Part shown: piece after piece, positions 10,948-21,594 of the stretch | Numbering within the stretch: position 1 is the stretch's first letter | Layout of the letters: each line of letters opens with the position of its first letter | From: Bryum argenteum | Lineage: Eukaryota > Streptophyta > Bryopsida > Bryales > Bryaceae | Assembly: GCA_037043015.1 (NCBI GenBank) | Contig: CM073323.1 | Coordinates: 21,232,758-21,296,757, forward strand | Direction: 5' to 3' | DNA: 64,000 nt | Program-made: the position numbers and the translations under genes | Notes under the pieces: generated by a model | Told to the model about the DNA's origin: nothing | The model's database searches: none | What the model saw: the letters and a program-made list of their open reading frames with translations, nothing else

Positions 10948-11833
10948 CCCCTAAATTCATAAAAAAATGGCACGTTCTCAACAAAAGTGTCATAAATGAG
11001 GGTAAGTTATTGAGATCCCAATTGTACATTCTTGTAGTAGACATATCATACATATTGTGGGTCAGGTTTTGAGTAATTAGGCTTTATAGATTGCAAGATT
11101 GTAACGTATTAGTATTCAGAAAACATCACAAAATCTTAGCATTTTCACTTTGAAGTGAAAACTTCTATTAATATATTTACTGCAATAAAAAAATCACCAA
11201 CTACACAAATGTTTATCTTCATCTCAATATCACCTTTGAGCCAAAAATATCCATGAGGATTAATTTTTTGTGCACACAAATAATAGGTCCAAAGTTAAGC
11301 CTTAGCACTCAAATTTATGCCTTATCTTCAAAAAACATCTTAGATTTTGTCAAGATTTCGACCACATGAACTAGACTCAAATTGGAACTCATATAAAAAA
11401 ACTAGGTCAAAAGCCAACGGTGAATGGAGGAGATATAGCTCCTCAAAAATCATCCAATTATTCACTTTTTTCATCATAGAAGCATCATTGCAAAATCCAA
11501 TACCAAAGTTATTTGGATAAAAAATCTCAAGATCTCAAGATCATGATTCTATAAAAAAAAAGTTCACATAGTCATCTTGTGATTTCCCATAATTGCCTCA
11601 CAAATGTAAAACATGCCCCATGTTTGAAAACTCAAAAACAACATCTGCCCTCACTAAAATGCATGCCATTCATTCACACTTCATTGTATTGGTCTGCAAA
11701 TGTTATCACACAAATTAGACTTGATTTGAGACCTAGCCCAAGTAATTTCATTTAAAAAGGACTCTAAATGAAAAAGTTATGGCTCATCAAAATTGCTGCA
11801 ATCATCCAAATTTTGGCCTGGATAAAGGATAAC

Positions 11834-11835
<2 letters not shown>
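10948..11835. mobile_element. Family B TTAA element, inverted copy with one eroded end
   Basis: It begins CCCCTAAATTCAT after a mutated target (TCAA) and follows, in reverse complement, the element at 142-1113 along most of its length (for example CTCACTAAAATGCATGCC at 11650 against the matching phrase near 320-345). It stops short of the expected terminus and runs into a tract of about 39 A residues, so that end was replaced or interrupted. Confidence 0.7.

Positions 11836-11874
<39 letters not shown>
11836..11874 (+). repeat. Poly(A) tract of about 39 bases
   Basis: An uninterrupted run of A lies at the broken end of the family B copy. It could be a tail left by a retroposed transcript or a homopolymer expansion; no target duplication is evident. 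Confidence 0.8.
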
Positions 11875-11878
<4 letters not shown>

Positions 11879-12292
11879 TGCCCAAACACTTTTACGAGAT
11901 GATTCCGAAGAGACACAGAGTGCCATGTCAGACGACAAGTATGTGTAATCCCATGTTTTTCTCATTTGGGCGGACATAAAAAATGAATTTCAGATGGCCC
12001 TCCAAATGATCTTTTATGAGCAAGGGCAATCAAAATCCAAGGCTAGTACCAGATCCCTTCAGAACTCTGGGCCAGAATGGTACTGGCCCCGGAAAGTCCC
12101 GGTACTCCACCCACTTTAAATTTTGGTACGAAAGGATGATGGTGGGAGAGGAGGGCTTCAGTGCCCTGAAGAGTCAACCATGATGTCTCTGGTTTAACCC
12201 ATGCAAACACACCTCCCCACACGATGCATAAAAAACCCCAACATTACAAACGTGTCACACATGTATTCTCGTCCGAGTAGGTTTGGAGCGTA

Positions 12293-12732
12293 AGGTAGGA
12301 GTGGTGAAAACCGTCTGAATTTCAGCTTTGCATACTTGGAATAGTGGTGTAAAATTTTAATTATTTTTCCATGGTCTGCAAAGCTAGTGCGAATCCATCC
12401 CAAAAAAAATAACATTTTTTGAGTAATCCTATAATTTCCTATGAATTTTTGAATCTCGAGTCTTAGGAGTCCCACTACCCGAACATAGAGTGCTGGCTTT
12501 TTTGCAAGGTCGTATTCAAAATCGTGGGATTGAATGTCCCAAAATGAATTAAAATAGGTTTAGGAACTGACATAGGAGTTGTCTAAAACCGTTCAGCATG
12601 CATGGTGGGAGCTAAAATTAGTGGATGGTTCCCAAAATCTGTCAGTTTACCATGAACGAACGGTTTTACAGACCCTACCCATAAACCTACTGTGCGGTTT
12701 TTGGGGCTGGACGGTTTTCACGACTCCTACCT
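12293..12732. mobile_element. 440-bp TA-flanked MITE
   Basis: Inverted ends AGGTAGGAGTGGTGAAAACC and GGTTTTCACGACTCCTACCT are flanked by TA at 12291-12292 and 12733-12734. A second, inner pair of related inverted phrases (AGGAGTTGTCTAAAACCG near 12571 and CGGTTTTACAGACCCTACC near 12661) suggests nested foldback. No coding capacity is seen. Superfamily uncertain (Tc1/mariner-like by TA). Confidence 0.65.
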
Positions 12733-12734
12733 TA

Positions 12735-14250
12735 GCTGCCCTCACAAAGAGTCATAGAAAACAAAGCTCGCGAAAAAGGACGGAAACATGGCAGTGAGAG
12801 TACAACTTGATTGATGTTGCCATGCATGCATACATACAATTCACTCTATCCATGCACTGATGAACGGATGGTACAGACTCCTTGTGGCACAGACTCATTT
12901 GACATTCAAAAGACATTCCATATACCACAAAAATATTTCTCCTTCTACGACTCAAATCATTATTTCACTAAAATATTTGAATGTGAACAAATCAAAAGCA
13001 TGGAATGTGGCTTATATTACAAATTCGCCCCATGGCCTTGTTTTTCCTTTTACAAATCAGCCCCAGGGACTTTACACAAGGGGGAATTGGCCCCCACTTT
13101 GTTAATTTTTTTAGTATGTTCTCCAAGTGGCCCCTGGAGCTAATTGAGCTCAAAATATGAATGAATTAAATTGGAGATTTGTCGGCCTTGACTCCCAATG
13201 TAAAGCATCCCTAAGAGAAAGAGGGAGACTATATTGAAAACCAAAAAAAGGTAATGAAAACGGATGATAGAAGGTCCTTCACTACCAAGGAAAGTGTAAG
13301 CTCCAGTAATCATCAATGAAAGAAAAGCTTAAAACCGCCACCACCAGAAATAAGAAACAAATTCGAGGCACAACGTCGGATTCCACAATATACAAAGCAA
13401 AGACAGAAGACAGTCTTGGAGGAGGGAAACAAGAGCACATGAAGGTGTCAAAGGCGCGCGAACAGAGTAGTACGTCGTAGATAATGTATCTATGAGTTGA
13501 GTACCTCAGACATCCAGACTTTGTATATGTAAGAGACGATCATAGATATGTTTATTGCGGAGAGAGGATATATATTGTTTTGGTTATGTACATATCAATG
13601 TAATTATAGTTTCTTACAACCCGTAAGAACCTCTAAGGGTGCCATTTTTTATTAAACATTGCCATTTTTGACAAAATTGAGGTTAGAGTATACCTGCTTG
13701 GAGACTTGAAGGCCTCCACGTACTCCTCATGTATAGAGTACCTAACATTGCTTCCGAGAATCACCAAGGTAGGCTGTGAAGTCTATGGCATTCCAAAGTT
13801 GGCAAAAATGATCTTAAAGGTTGAGAACAGTGAAGAAGAAGAAGAAGAAGAGAATCTCGTGAGTAGAATGACTGAAAAGAATGTGGTCCGAACCATGCAG
13901 AATGTGGATTAAAAAGGTGATGTAAAGGAGTGATTGATGGCAGGAATCTGAGCCCTTATCCGGGGAGATCCGGGTCGAAGCCCAGCGATCGACAAGCATG
14001 GCCAACGAGAGTCGCATGGGAGGAGCACGAAATCAAGTACCCTGAACCCTCGAGCACGGAGTTAGCGAATGCGCCGACGAGTTTACACAGGAATCCCCAG
14101 GCTCACGTACAGGTCCATGATGCAGGGACCTGCCCATGCAGGCATTGATCGGAAGCCGGACATCAACAAGCATGGCGTGGCCACTACCACCGCCCTTAGA
14201 TGAGAAGGCAACCACTGCGCCCGCATTGGACTTACGACAAATTCCCTCTC
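12735..14250. other. Intergenic stretch upstream of the HsbA-like gene
   Basis: No gene is supported. It includes a short GAA run at 13831-13850. From about 13920 the base composition becomes GC-richer, consistent with the promoter region of the following gene. Confidence 0.4.
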
Positions 14251-14253
14251 TCC

Positions 14254-14260
14254 TATAAAA
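14254..14260 (+). promoter_or_regulatory. TATA box of the HsbA-like gene
   Basis: TATAAAA lies in the phrase TCCTATAAAAGTC. Transcription would start about 30 bases downstream (near 14285). A donor at 14334 (CCG|GTAAGC) and an acceptor ending at 14550 (GGTTGCAG) suggest a 5' UTR intron, which would remove the ATG at 14535 and leave 14565 as the first start. Confidence 0.6.
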
Positions 14261-14564
14261 GTCTTCGACCACCTTATCTGAAATTAATCCAAGCCTGTTC
14301 GCCGCACCGCTCCCTCCTTTCACTGTACATCCGGTAAGCTCATGCTGTGCTTCTCGCAGACTTGTCAATGCCACTTCTGATACGAGTCCATGCTGCATGC
14401 TCATGAGGGTGGCAATTGTGGATTACACTCATATGCATGGAAGTCTGGCACCTGCATTGTAATTTAGAACTTCTGGGTACAGATTGATATGGATCATTTC
14501 CGATTGATTGATTGTGGAATGCTGATATTGAGTTGTGAGTATGGTTGCAGTGTGTGGGTTCAAG

Positions 14565-16499
14565 ATGGTGTCGATGTCCCGGGTTGTGTTTCTGCTGCTG
14601 GTCAGCCTGGCGGTGGTGCAAGCGCTAGAGCACAGCGAGGTGATGCCAACGATCAGGCAACCTTCCCCCGCCGCGGCCATTGCCCAGGAGCAGACCGGAG
14701 CCAAGTTGGTGGACGTTATCGTGGGTGCCTTCAAGGAAGTCACAGCCCTGTCCGACCAGCTGCGCATTGAGACGCAGAAAATCAACAACTTGAACGCGGG
14801 TATCCAGGGAGCTAAGATCGCCCAGGGCTTCTCTGTTATCATCGCGAAGGTGACTGGCTACACTGCTGCGCTTGTCGGTAACCCCAGCCCCCTCCCCGAC
14901 GCCGACGCTCAGCTCGTAGTCGACTCCCTCACCACCTTCGTAAAGGTCAGTCCTCGCCCAATTCCCGGTTACAAATGTCGTTCCCATTGTTTCAGCGGGT
15001 TGACGGTCCGACTTTGTTTCGTGCGATAAGTGCAGGTCCACCAGGCGTTGCTGAATGTGGTGATTGGGAAACACGGGCTCTTAGCCTTGGTTCCATTCTT
15101 CGGGCCAATTCGGATTTCGCTCGTGAATCTGGAGGTAGTTGTGGACACGTTTGCGTTCGCTCTCATCGGTCTGATTCCCACACAGGAGAAGCCAGCTTCC
15201 ACCCAGGTGAAGAGTTTGGACGTTACCATCGGCAAAGCCATCGACACTTACGGCGGGCCTGTCCTCGCCGCGGCCATTGCCCAGGAGCAGACCGGAGCCA
15301 AGTTGGTGGACGTTATCGTGGGTGCCTTCAAGGAAGTCACAGCCCTGTCCGACCAGCTGCGCATTGAGACGCAGAAAATCAACAACTTGAACGCGGGTAT
15401 CCAAGGAGCGAAGATCGCCCAGGGCTTCTCTGTTATCATCGCGAAGGTGACTGGCTACACTGCTGCGCTTGTCGGTAACCCCAGCCCCCTCCCCGACGCC
15501 GACGCCCAGCTCGTAGTCGACGCTCTCACCACCTTCGTAAAGGTCAGTCCTCGCCCAATTCCCGGTTACAAATGTCGTTCCCATTGTTTCAGCGTTTTGA
15601 CGGTCCGGCTTTGTTTCGTGCGACAAGTGCAGGTCCACCAGGCGTTGCTGAATGTGGTGATTGGGAAACACGGGCTCTTAGCCTTGGTTCCATTCTTCGG
15701 GCCAATTCGGATTTCGCTCGTGAATCTGGAGGTAGTTGTGGACACGTTTGCGTTCGCTCTCATCGGTCTGATTCCCACACAGGAGAAGCCAGCTTCCACC
15801 CAGGTGAAGAGTTTGGACGTTACCATCGGCAAAGCCATCGACACTTACGGCGGGCCTATCCTCGCCGCGGTCATTGCCCAGGAGCAGACCGGAGCCAAGT
15901 TGGTGGACGTTATCGTGGGTGCCTTCAAGGAAGTCACAGCCCTGTCCGACCAGCTGCGCATTGAGACGCAGAAAATCAACAACTTGAACGCGGGTATCCA
16001 AGGAGCGAAGATCGCCCAGGGCTTCTCTGTTATCATCGCGAAGGTGACTGGCTACACTGCTGCGCTTGTCGGTAACCCCAGCCCCCTCCCCGACGCCGAC
16101 GCCCAGCTCGTAGTCGACTCCCTCACCACCTTCGTAAAGGTCAGTCCTCGCCCAATTCCCGGTTACAAATATCGTGACCAGTGTTTCAGCGGGTTGACGG
16201 TCCGACTTTGTTTCGTGCGATAAGTGCAGGTCCACCAGGCGTTGCTGAATGTGGTGATTGGGAAACACGGGCTCTTAGCCTTGGTTCCATTCTTCGAGCC
16301 AATTCGGATTTCGCTCGTGAATCTGGAGGTAGTTGTGGACACGTTTGCGTTCGCTCTCATCGGTCTGATTCCCACACAGGAGAAGCCAGCCTCCACCCAG
16401 GTGAAGAGTTTGGACGTTACCATCGGCAAAGCCATCGACGTTTACAGCAATTCCCTCCGCAAGGCCGCTCCCGCCTTCGAAGGCCACATCGACCACTAG
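14565..16499 (+). CDS. Secreted protein of three tandem HsbA-like domains (fungal-type)
   Basis: Exons 14565-14945, 15036-15542, 15633-16139 and 16230-16499 give 554 residues; the three introns are each 90 bp and in phase 0. Residues 1-20 form a signal peptide (VVFLLLVSLAVVQA). Then three nearly identical units of 169 residues follow, without cysteine, rich in amphipathic helix, each with the phrases LPDADAQLVVDSLTTFV, HQALLNVVIGKHGLL and VVDTFAFALIGLIP. These strongly resemble the HsbA / cell-wall mannoprotein family (Pfam HsbA), known from fungi, where members bind hydrophobic surfaces or lipids. It is far more GC-rich than its flanks. Location outside the cell, at wall or cuticle, is inferred from the signal peptide. 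Plant-side flanks (a MITE found elsewhere in the window, an F-box gene) argue against simple fungal contamination. Family assignment is by memory of the motifs, without a search. Confidence 0.82.
14669..16462 (+). repeat. Three tandem copies of a 597-bp unit (exon-intron-exon)
   Basis: Landmarks such as CATTGCCCAGGAGCAGACCG recur near 14679, 15276 and 15873, and the intron donors lie at 14946, 15543 and 16140: exactly 597 bp apart. Each unit covers 507 coding bases plus one 90-bp intron. Copies differ at only a handful of positions, including inside the introns, so the expansion is recent or kept uniform by gene conversion. Confidence 0.93.
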
Positions 16500-17128
16500 A
16501 TGCATGCCGGTGCATGCTTCGGACAGTCCGTTACCAAGTTTTGTGGTTGAGCAGAATCTGCTTCATGCGAGGACAAGCGTTCCTTTTTTTATCTCGAAGT
16601 GCGTGCAGCGTTTGAGAGGTCGATAGACGTGTGATTGTCGTACATTGTGTATGGTACATGTGGAAATGTAAAGCCTGGGTGCATGTGTGTATATCGTTAG
16701 TAGTATTGTCGACTCCATCGCTGCGGAGCAGAATCTTGTAATATTTATTGAAGTGAGATTTCAATGTTGACCATGTGTCGGTTGCCCTTTGCATGCAAAA
16801 CTGCTGCTATCTATCTGATGCATCTTGCAATACATATTTGATTTCCATGACCAGGCTGCGATGGACTGCAGAATTGTTTAGTAGGATAAAGAAGTATTTT
16901 ACTTTTTCATGTAAAAACAGTAAGAAGTGAATGAAGACAAAGAAACTGTATAAAAAGAAAAAGGAAAAGGAAAAGAAAACAGAAATAGAAAATTGAAGTA
17001 ATAAAAGCATAATTTAGGGATTTATATATATATATTTATCACACAAGAAACTATCAAGATATGATATCACCAGTCTAGTTATACCAATCAGACAGAGGGT
17101 AGGCTTTGCTTTAACGGTGTGTTTACTA
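16500..17128 (+). other. 3' flank of the HsbA-like gene
   Basis: Likely 3' UTR to about 16750, then AT-rich spacer. No other gene is seen. Confidence 0.45.
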
Positions 17129-17296
17129 CAGTAGCACTTGGATAAGATCAACCTCGTTAATATCAACGTCTAGTTAACAACGTTGTTCTTGTCCCTTTAT
17201 TATGCAATAGAGGTATTGTTTCGATATGGTCAACGCTTGGATAAGACCAACGTTTTTTGTCTGTCCGAAAACGTTTGTCTAATCCAAGCACCACTG
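17129..17296. mobile_element. pogo-like MITE, copy 2
   Basis: Its 168 bp have ends CAGTAGCACTTGGATAAG and CTAATCCAAGCACCACTG, matching the copy at 7532-7696. TA precedes the left end (17127-17128); the right-hand TA has been lost. It lies in the spacer between the HsbA-like gene and the F-box gene and may influence the latter's promoter. Confidence 0.75.
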
Positions 17297-17594
17297 CCTG
17301 GCAGAACATACTTCAGCGGAACATACATTCCAGGATTACGGAGTATAAGACCAACAATTGTTTCTCTTTTCCGCGTTGTGCGTTTCACTATAGATTGATC
17401 ACCATCAACATGACAAGGTTACCGAAATCAATTCGTGCTAATGCAAAAAATACAGGTACCCTTGCACCTGGTTCAGAATTTACAAGACCTTCACACAGCG
17501 TGTATCACAATTTTATCATCTTTGAGTTATGCGTGATTGAAGCTATGCTTAGTGATAGGCTTGCCGCTTGTCAATTATGAGTAATTCTTAGCCG

Positions 17595-19214
17595 ATGACA
17601 TTTATGGATTCTAATTGGATGGCTCAATTGTGGTCTTCAGAGCAATCAGTCACCCACATCTTAAGGCCATCAATCACGAATGCAGTATTTGCGCACCTCA
17701 GTCGCACCTTCTCCGTTCGTGAGCTTGTGAAACTGAAGCTTGTGTGCAAACAGTTTACAGCATTGGTATCAGAAAGCAGCATTTTCACAGAACAGGCTCG
17801 TTACCAAGACGATTCCAAGGACTGGTACTTCCCGTTGTTATTTACAAAGAGTCTCGTTCATCCAACACCAGATGCATCGAAGAAGAAACGGAAACGAGAG
17901 TGGAGCCCCTCACCAGGTGCAGAAAAGAGACGGAATCGGAGGACCGTGTGGAATTGGTCTGGCATCCATCACCCCACGCAAAAGCCCCACACTCTCCCTT
18001 CCCTCGAGCATCTTCCCGGTGGCAAAATCAAGTTATGTGACAGGTACTTTGGCAGTCTCCTTGCTGGTTCAGGATCATTGTTGCTGTTCGTTGTCAAAAC
18101 CACGAACCAGTACGCACCTGGAGCTTGGAATAACAAGAACGACCTTCATCCCGAGATGCCTGGCCCATGGATACCGTTTATTGTGAGCAACCCGTTAACA
18201 AAAGAGTATAGGGTGCTTCCTGCACCTGCCAACGCGATGGCTACACGGTGGGACTACCACGGCGCTCGAGCTCACCTTGTGGAAGAAGACTGTGCTAACG
18301 CATACAAGGTCTTGCTACTGTTTCGAGACCGGCTTTTTGTTTACCAATCCAGCACCATGTCTTGGACTTCCTCAGTCTTCCACGAGCCAATTACATGGGG
18401 CTATCTTGGCCGTTCCGTCGGTGACTTGCATCGCGAATACAGGGACTATGTCCAAACTCCATATGCAGTTGTGGGGGGGAAGCTCGTGTATGCTGAGCTT
18501 GAATTCGATGGAAACGCCAAGCCCGAACGCCAGGACCAAAATGAGATGCTAAGGAAGGGTGGAGTGAGGTTATACGAAGTGGACGACAAAGCAGGCACAT
18601 GGGAACTCACATTCCGACATTCTCTGCAGGATTTCATCCCCAATTTCCAAAATTGGAATCCGGAGCATAAATTTCAACCCGGGAGCTACGAAATCGATAT
18701 AGTGAAGTGCATGGGTGGTGTATACATTGTCATTCCTGCAATCTTCGATATCTCCAAGAGTGTTTCAGAAGAGGTAAAGCAAATGTATAATCTCGGAAAG
18801 GATGGGACTTTCAAGAAATTTGGCTTCTTGCCTCTACAGTTTTATGTTTTACAGCTCCAAGGTAATGGTTTGCATTGTGGAGAGGCATTTATACAATTAC
18901 CCAGAGATAAAGGTAAGAATCACCGTGAGAATCATTCATATATGTCAAGTAAGATGCTAAATAGAGTAGTGTATTATTGCTGGCACAAGTGGAGGTGGTA
19001 TCGATGCAGGGGATATGGATCTACGATAAACATTGTGGTAGAAGGATGCGTTGTTCGTTACGATGTTATGACCGGTGTATCAAGAACTCAAATGGGAAGA
19101 CCATATGACTTCTGTGAAATGCAACCCGATGTGGCGTACAGGCCTAGCTTATATGAGTTCTGTGAAATGCAACCCGATGTGGCGTACAGGCCTAGCTTAC
19201 GAAGAAAACCATAG
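17595..19214 (+). CDS. F-box protein, intronless
   Basis: A single open frame of 539 residues. The amino-terminal part (about residues 25-70) has the F-box pattern with ITNAVFAHLSRTFSVRELVK and LKLVCKQFTALV, expected to bind SKP1 in an SCF ubiquitin ligase; the remainder is a long F-box-associated region of the kelch or FBA kind (phrases PFIVSNPLTKEYRVLP, AYKVLLLFRDRLFVY) that would choose the substrate. A lysine/arginine-rich patch (KKKRKREW, near residues 95-112) could be a nuclear signal. The extreme carboxy end carries a perfect-looking duplication of a 16-residue block. The start at 17595 is followed by a second ATG three codons on (17604), either of which could be used. The substrate is unknown. 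A broken relative lies 3 kb downstream. Confidence 0.85.
   Translation: MTFMDSNWMAQLWSSEQSVTHILRPSITNAVFAHLSRTFSVRELVKLKLVCKQFTALVSESSIFTEQARYQDDSKDWYFPLLFTKSLVHPTPDASKKKRKREWSPSPGAEKRRNRRTVWNWSGIHHPTQKPHTLPSLEHLPGGKIKLCDRYFGSLLAGSGSLLLFVVKTTNQYAPGAWNNKNDLHPEMPGPWIPFIVSNPLTKEYRVLPAPANAMATRWDYHGARAHLVEEDCANAYKVLLLFRDRLFVYQSSTMSWTSSVFHEPITWGYLGRSVGDLHREYRDYVQTPYAVVGGKLVYAELEFDGNAKPERQDQNEMLRKGGVRLYEVDDKAGTWELTFRHSLQDFIPNFQNWNPEHKFQPGSYEIDIVKCMGGVYIVIPAIFDISKSVSEEVKQMYNLGKDGTFKKFGFLPLQFYVLQLQGNGLHCGEAFIQLPRDKGKNHRENHSYMSSKMLNRVVYYCWHKWRWYRCRGYGSTINIVVEGCVVRYDVMTGVSRTQMGRPYDFCEMQPDVAYRPSLYEFCEMQPDVAYRPSLRRKP
19104..19199 (+). repeat. Two tandem 48-bp units at the end of the F-box gene
   Basis: The unit encodes FCEMQPDVAYRPSL preceded by YD or YE and is present twice in frame (19104-19151, 19152-19199), adding 16 residues just before the stop. 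Confidence 0.9.
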
Positions 19215-21162
19215 TAGGGTTATGTATATATACCTGAAATAATTGTCAATACATAAAATATATTCAGTGATGAAAAAATTGTGAGATGTTTATTGAATCA
19301 ATAAACAATATTAGCACTTGTTTAGTATGAATGAGTTGTTCCATGGTGCGTGGTCATTGTAACTTATTTACACTTCATTTATTCACTTTATAAGAACTCA
19401 CTTTTCTGTAGTCTCAGTACCGACCTCCTTGTATGGATTCGGCAAAGTTTAGCTTGACAATGTATGTAATAATGGCATGGATTTTGGTAAAGGCGGTTGT
19501 TTTCCCTCTCTCTTTTTTCTGATTTTCCTCAGCTTGTCTAATTGTCACTTGGCAATTTTTCTAGAAAGAACTTTTTGTCCACTTGACCTAAAAGTTTTAT
19601 GTTTTTTTTGTGATCTTTGCTCCTACCTGTGTTCAATGTGGTTATGGTTGAGGAGTTCGTCGTGCACGCTGGAGGGTGGAGAAACTTGCTCGCCGAGTAG
19701 TTGATTGTCGGGAGTTCACTATCTGCAGTCATCGATCTTCACTAGAAGTTTGGAATTCATTTTCAGGATATAACCAGCACATCCATGGAAATGCAACCTG
19801 TTCAGCGGTGAAAGCTGCTGAGCAGCCATACTGTAAGGTCTTAAATCTACTTCTTCATGTTAGAAAAGAGACTGAGGCAAGTACAGATAGGTGGTTCTGA
19901 AGGCATGCATCATGGTATAAGCAGATGATGGGAACTTATGATGAAGCCTGCACTCGGTGATGATTCGGTTGTCGATCTGACTTCTGGTGCTAGCGATCAA
20001 GCATTGGCTGTGTACGCTACTATTCTTTTCTTTTGCTCCATGCTTGAGAAACTTAGTTCTGGTAATGATTCCAGAATCAACTCGCATCGTGCAAGGTGCA
20101 ATGAATTATGTATGGCGGAGCCGTGGATACAGAGGTGGTCCTTTGCCTCAATCGGCAATTTACAAAGATCTAGATATCCGGATAAAGCTCTCACATCTCT
20201 GTCAATCGCCACTCGCGCTTTCTCTTGGGTTGCTCGACAAAGCACCTTCAAATTATCGGAGATGAACCTCTTATCTCAAACCCCTCCGGCAATATCTCTT
20301 GGATACATGGTATTTCATTTTCCTTCTGTGCTGCGAAAAACGATTCTGAAGTCTCTGTAAGACATTCGATTATGATAATTTCTGGTACTTTCGTAGTTTG
20401 TATTCTCTGTGTTCTTTCCTGCCTACTCCCCAGAGACGGTTACCAGAACATGCTCCTGATAGCGATGAAGAACTATCGACAAGTGATATCAGCGAGGAAG
20501 CGAGAAAAGAGGCTTAGTAGCCAACAGAGAGGGAATACATTGTGAACAGATTGAGATAAAGCTTTAGTGACGGGAAAACCAGAACGGGAGGTTGCGAAAG
20601 AAATGAATGCGGAGCCGCATGCTCTTGGTGACGGAAAGAGGAAGCATGAGCCTGTGCCTGAGTGCCGGTGGTTGCACCGCTTCAACTGCACCTGTCAATG
20701 ATTCATTTTATGATCGATCAATGTATTTATCAAGCATCTGAACCAAAGCAGTAACCTGCCTGGAAGATCGACGGCTGGACTATCATGTCTATGACGGATG
20801 AAAATTGGAGGGGGAGCTGATCGAGAAGGGCGGAAGAAAAAGCTGGTGAAACTAAAGGAACCAGGGAAAGCTCAACTCCAGTTGTTAATGATTGTGAACC
20901 TGACGACGGCCCATTTATGACCACATTTATGCTTTCTCAGTTGCTGCACTGTTTACCTACTATACGCCATGATCGTGAGTTCGATACGAAACATTCGCTT
21001 CATGCTGCGATCATTCTCGACATTTGTATCTCTAGTCCGAAACGATTTGAAATTGCCAGAGTTCGGAACGGTTTTAAACTCAGAGGCGCTCGAAATGGTT
21101 GTAAACTGACGGGAGCCTGACACAATTTTAAACTTGGAGTAATTCACGCTCTCTGTGCACAT
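19215..21162. other. Intergenic stretch, no recognised gene
   Basis: The longest plus-strand frame (19938-20360, 140 codons) and overlapping frames show no known domain. The region 19900-20700 is GC-richer than typical spacer and may be a decayed gene or a non-coding transcript, but I cannot support either. Confidence 0.4.
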
Positions 21163-21164
21163 TA

Positions 21165-21594
21165 CCGTAACACCATAGCTGATTCGTTCTCTGCCGAACG
21201 AATAATTATTTTTTTTGAAAAAATAAGGTTCCTTTCTTGCAAATCGAATCTTTAAAAATTCGTCTCTATATTTATAGAGAAAAAAAATTCGAGGCTGAGA
21301 AGGGGGTTTATTTGTGGATGGAGCTTCATAATGACAAGACTAAGCAAGACTTGAAATCAGTAGATTTGGCAAGTACATCAGTGGGGCCGGCGCATGTTTC
21401 GTCATTTACCCATTTTTGGAGGGCGGCAGAATAAGTCCACAATTCCTCCATAATCATTATACTCTGTTTTCTCAATTTTTGGTTTATATTGAGATTATTT
21501 TCCTGAAATTCGTTCTTGAAGGCATGGAATTTCCTTTTTTTTTCGTTTGTTATTTTTGGAATTATTTAAGAACGAACCAGCTATGGTGTTACGG
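21165..21594. mobile_element. 430-bp TA-flanked MITE
   Basis: Inverted ends CCGTAACACCATAGCTG and CAGCTATGGTGTTACGG, flanked by TA (21163-21164, 21595-21596). The similarity continues inward (GATTCGTTCT / AGAACGAACC-like). It is non-coding. Confidence 0.75.

Noticed and set aside
14535-14564. ATG at 14535 as the start of the HsbA-like protein
   Set aside because: It lies inside the likely 5' UTR intron (14334-14550), and starting at 14565 gives a cleaner signal peptide.
14625-16505. Minus-strand frames of 92 to 196 codons over the HsbA-like gene
   Set aside because: They repeat with the 597-bp unit and are shadows of the plus-strand coding units; the plus strand has the signal peptide, introns and family motifs.
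19938-20360. 140-codon plus-strand frame as a gene
   Set aside because: No domain, no consistent codon use and overlapping frames of equal quality on both strands; left unannotated as a gene.
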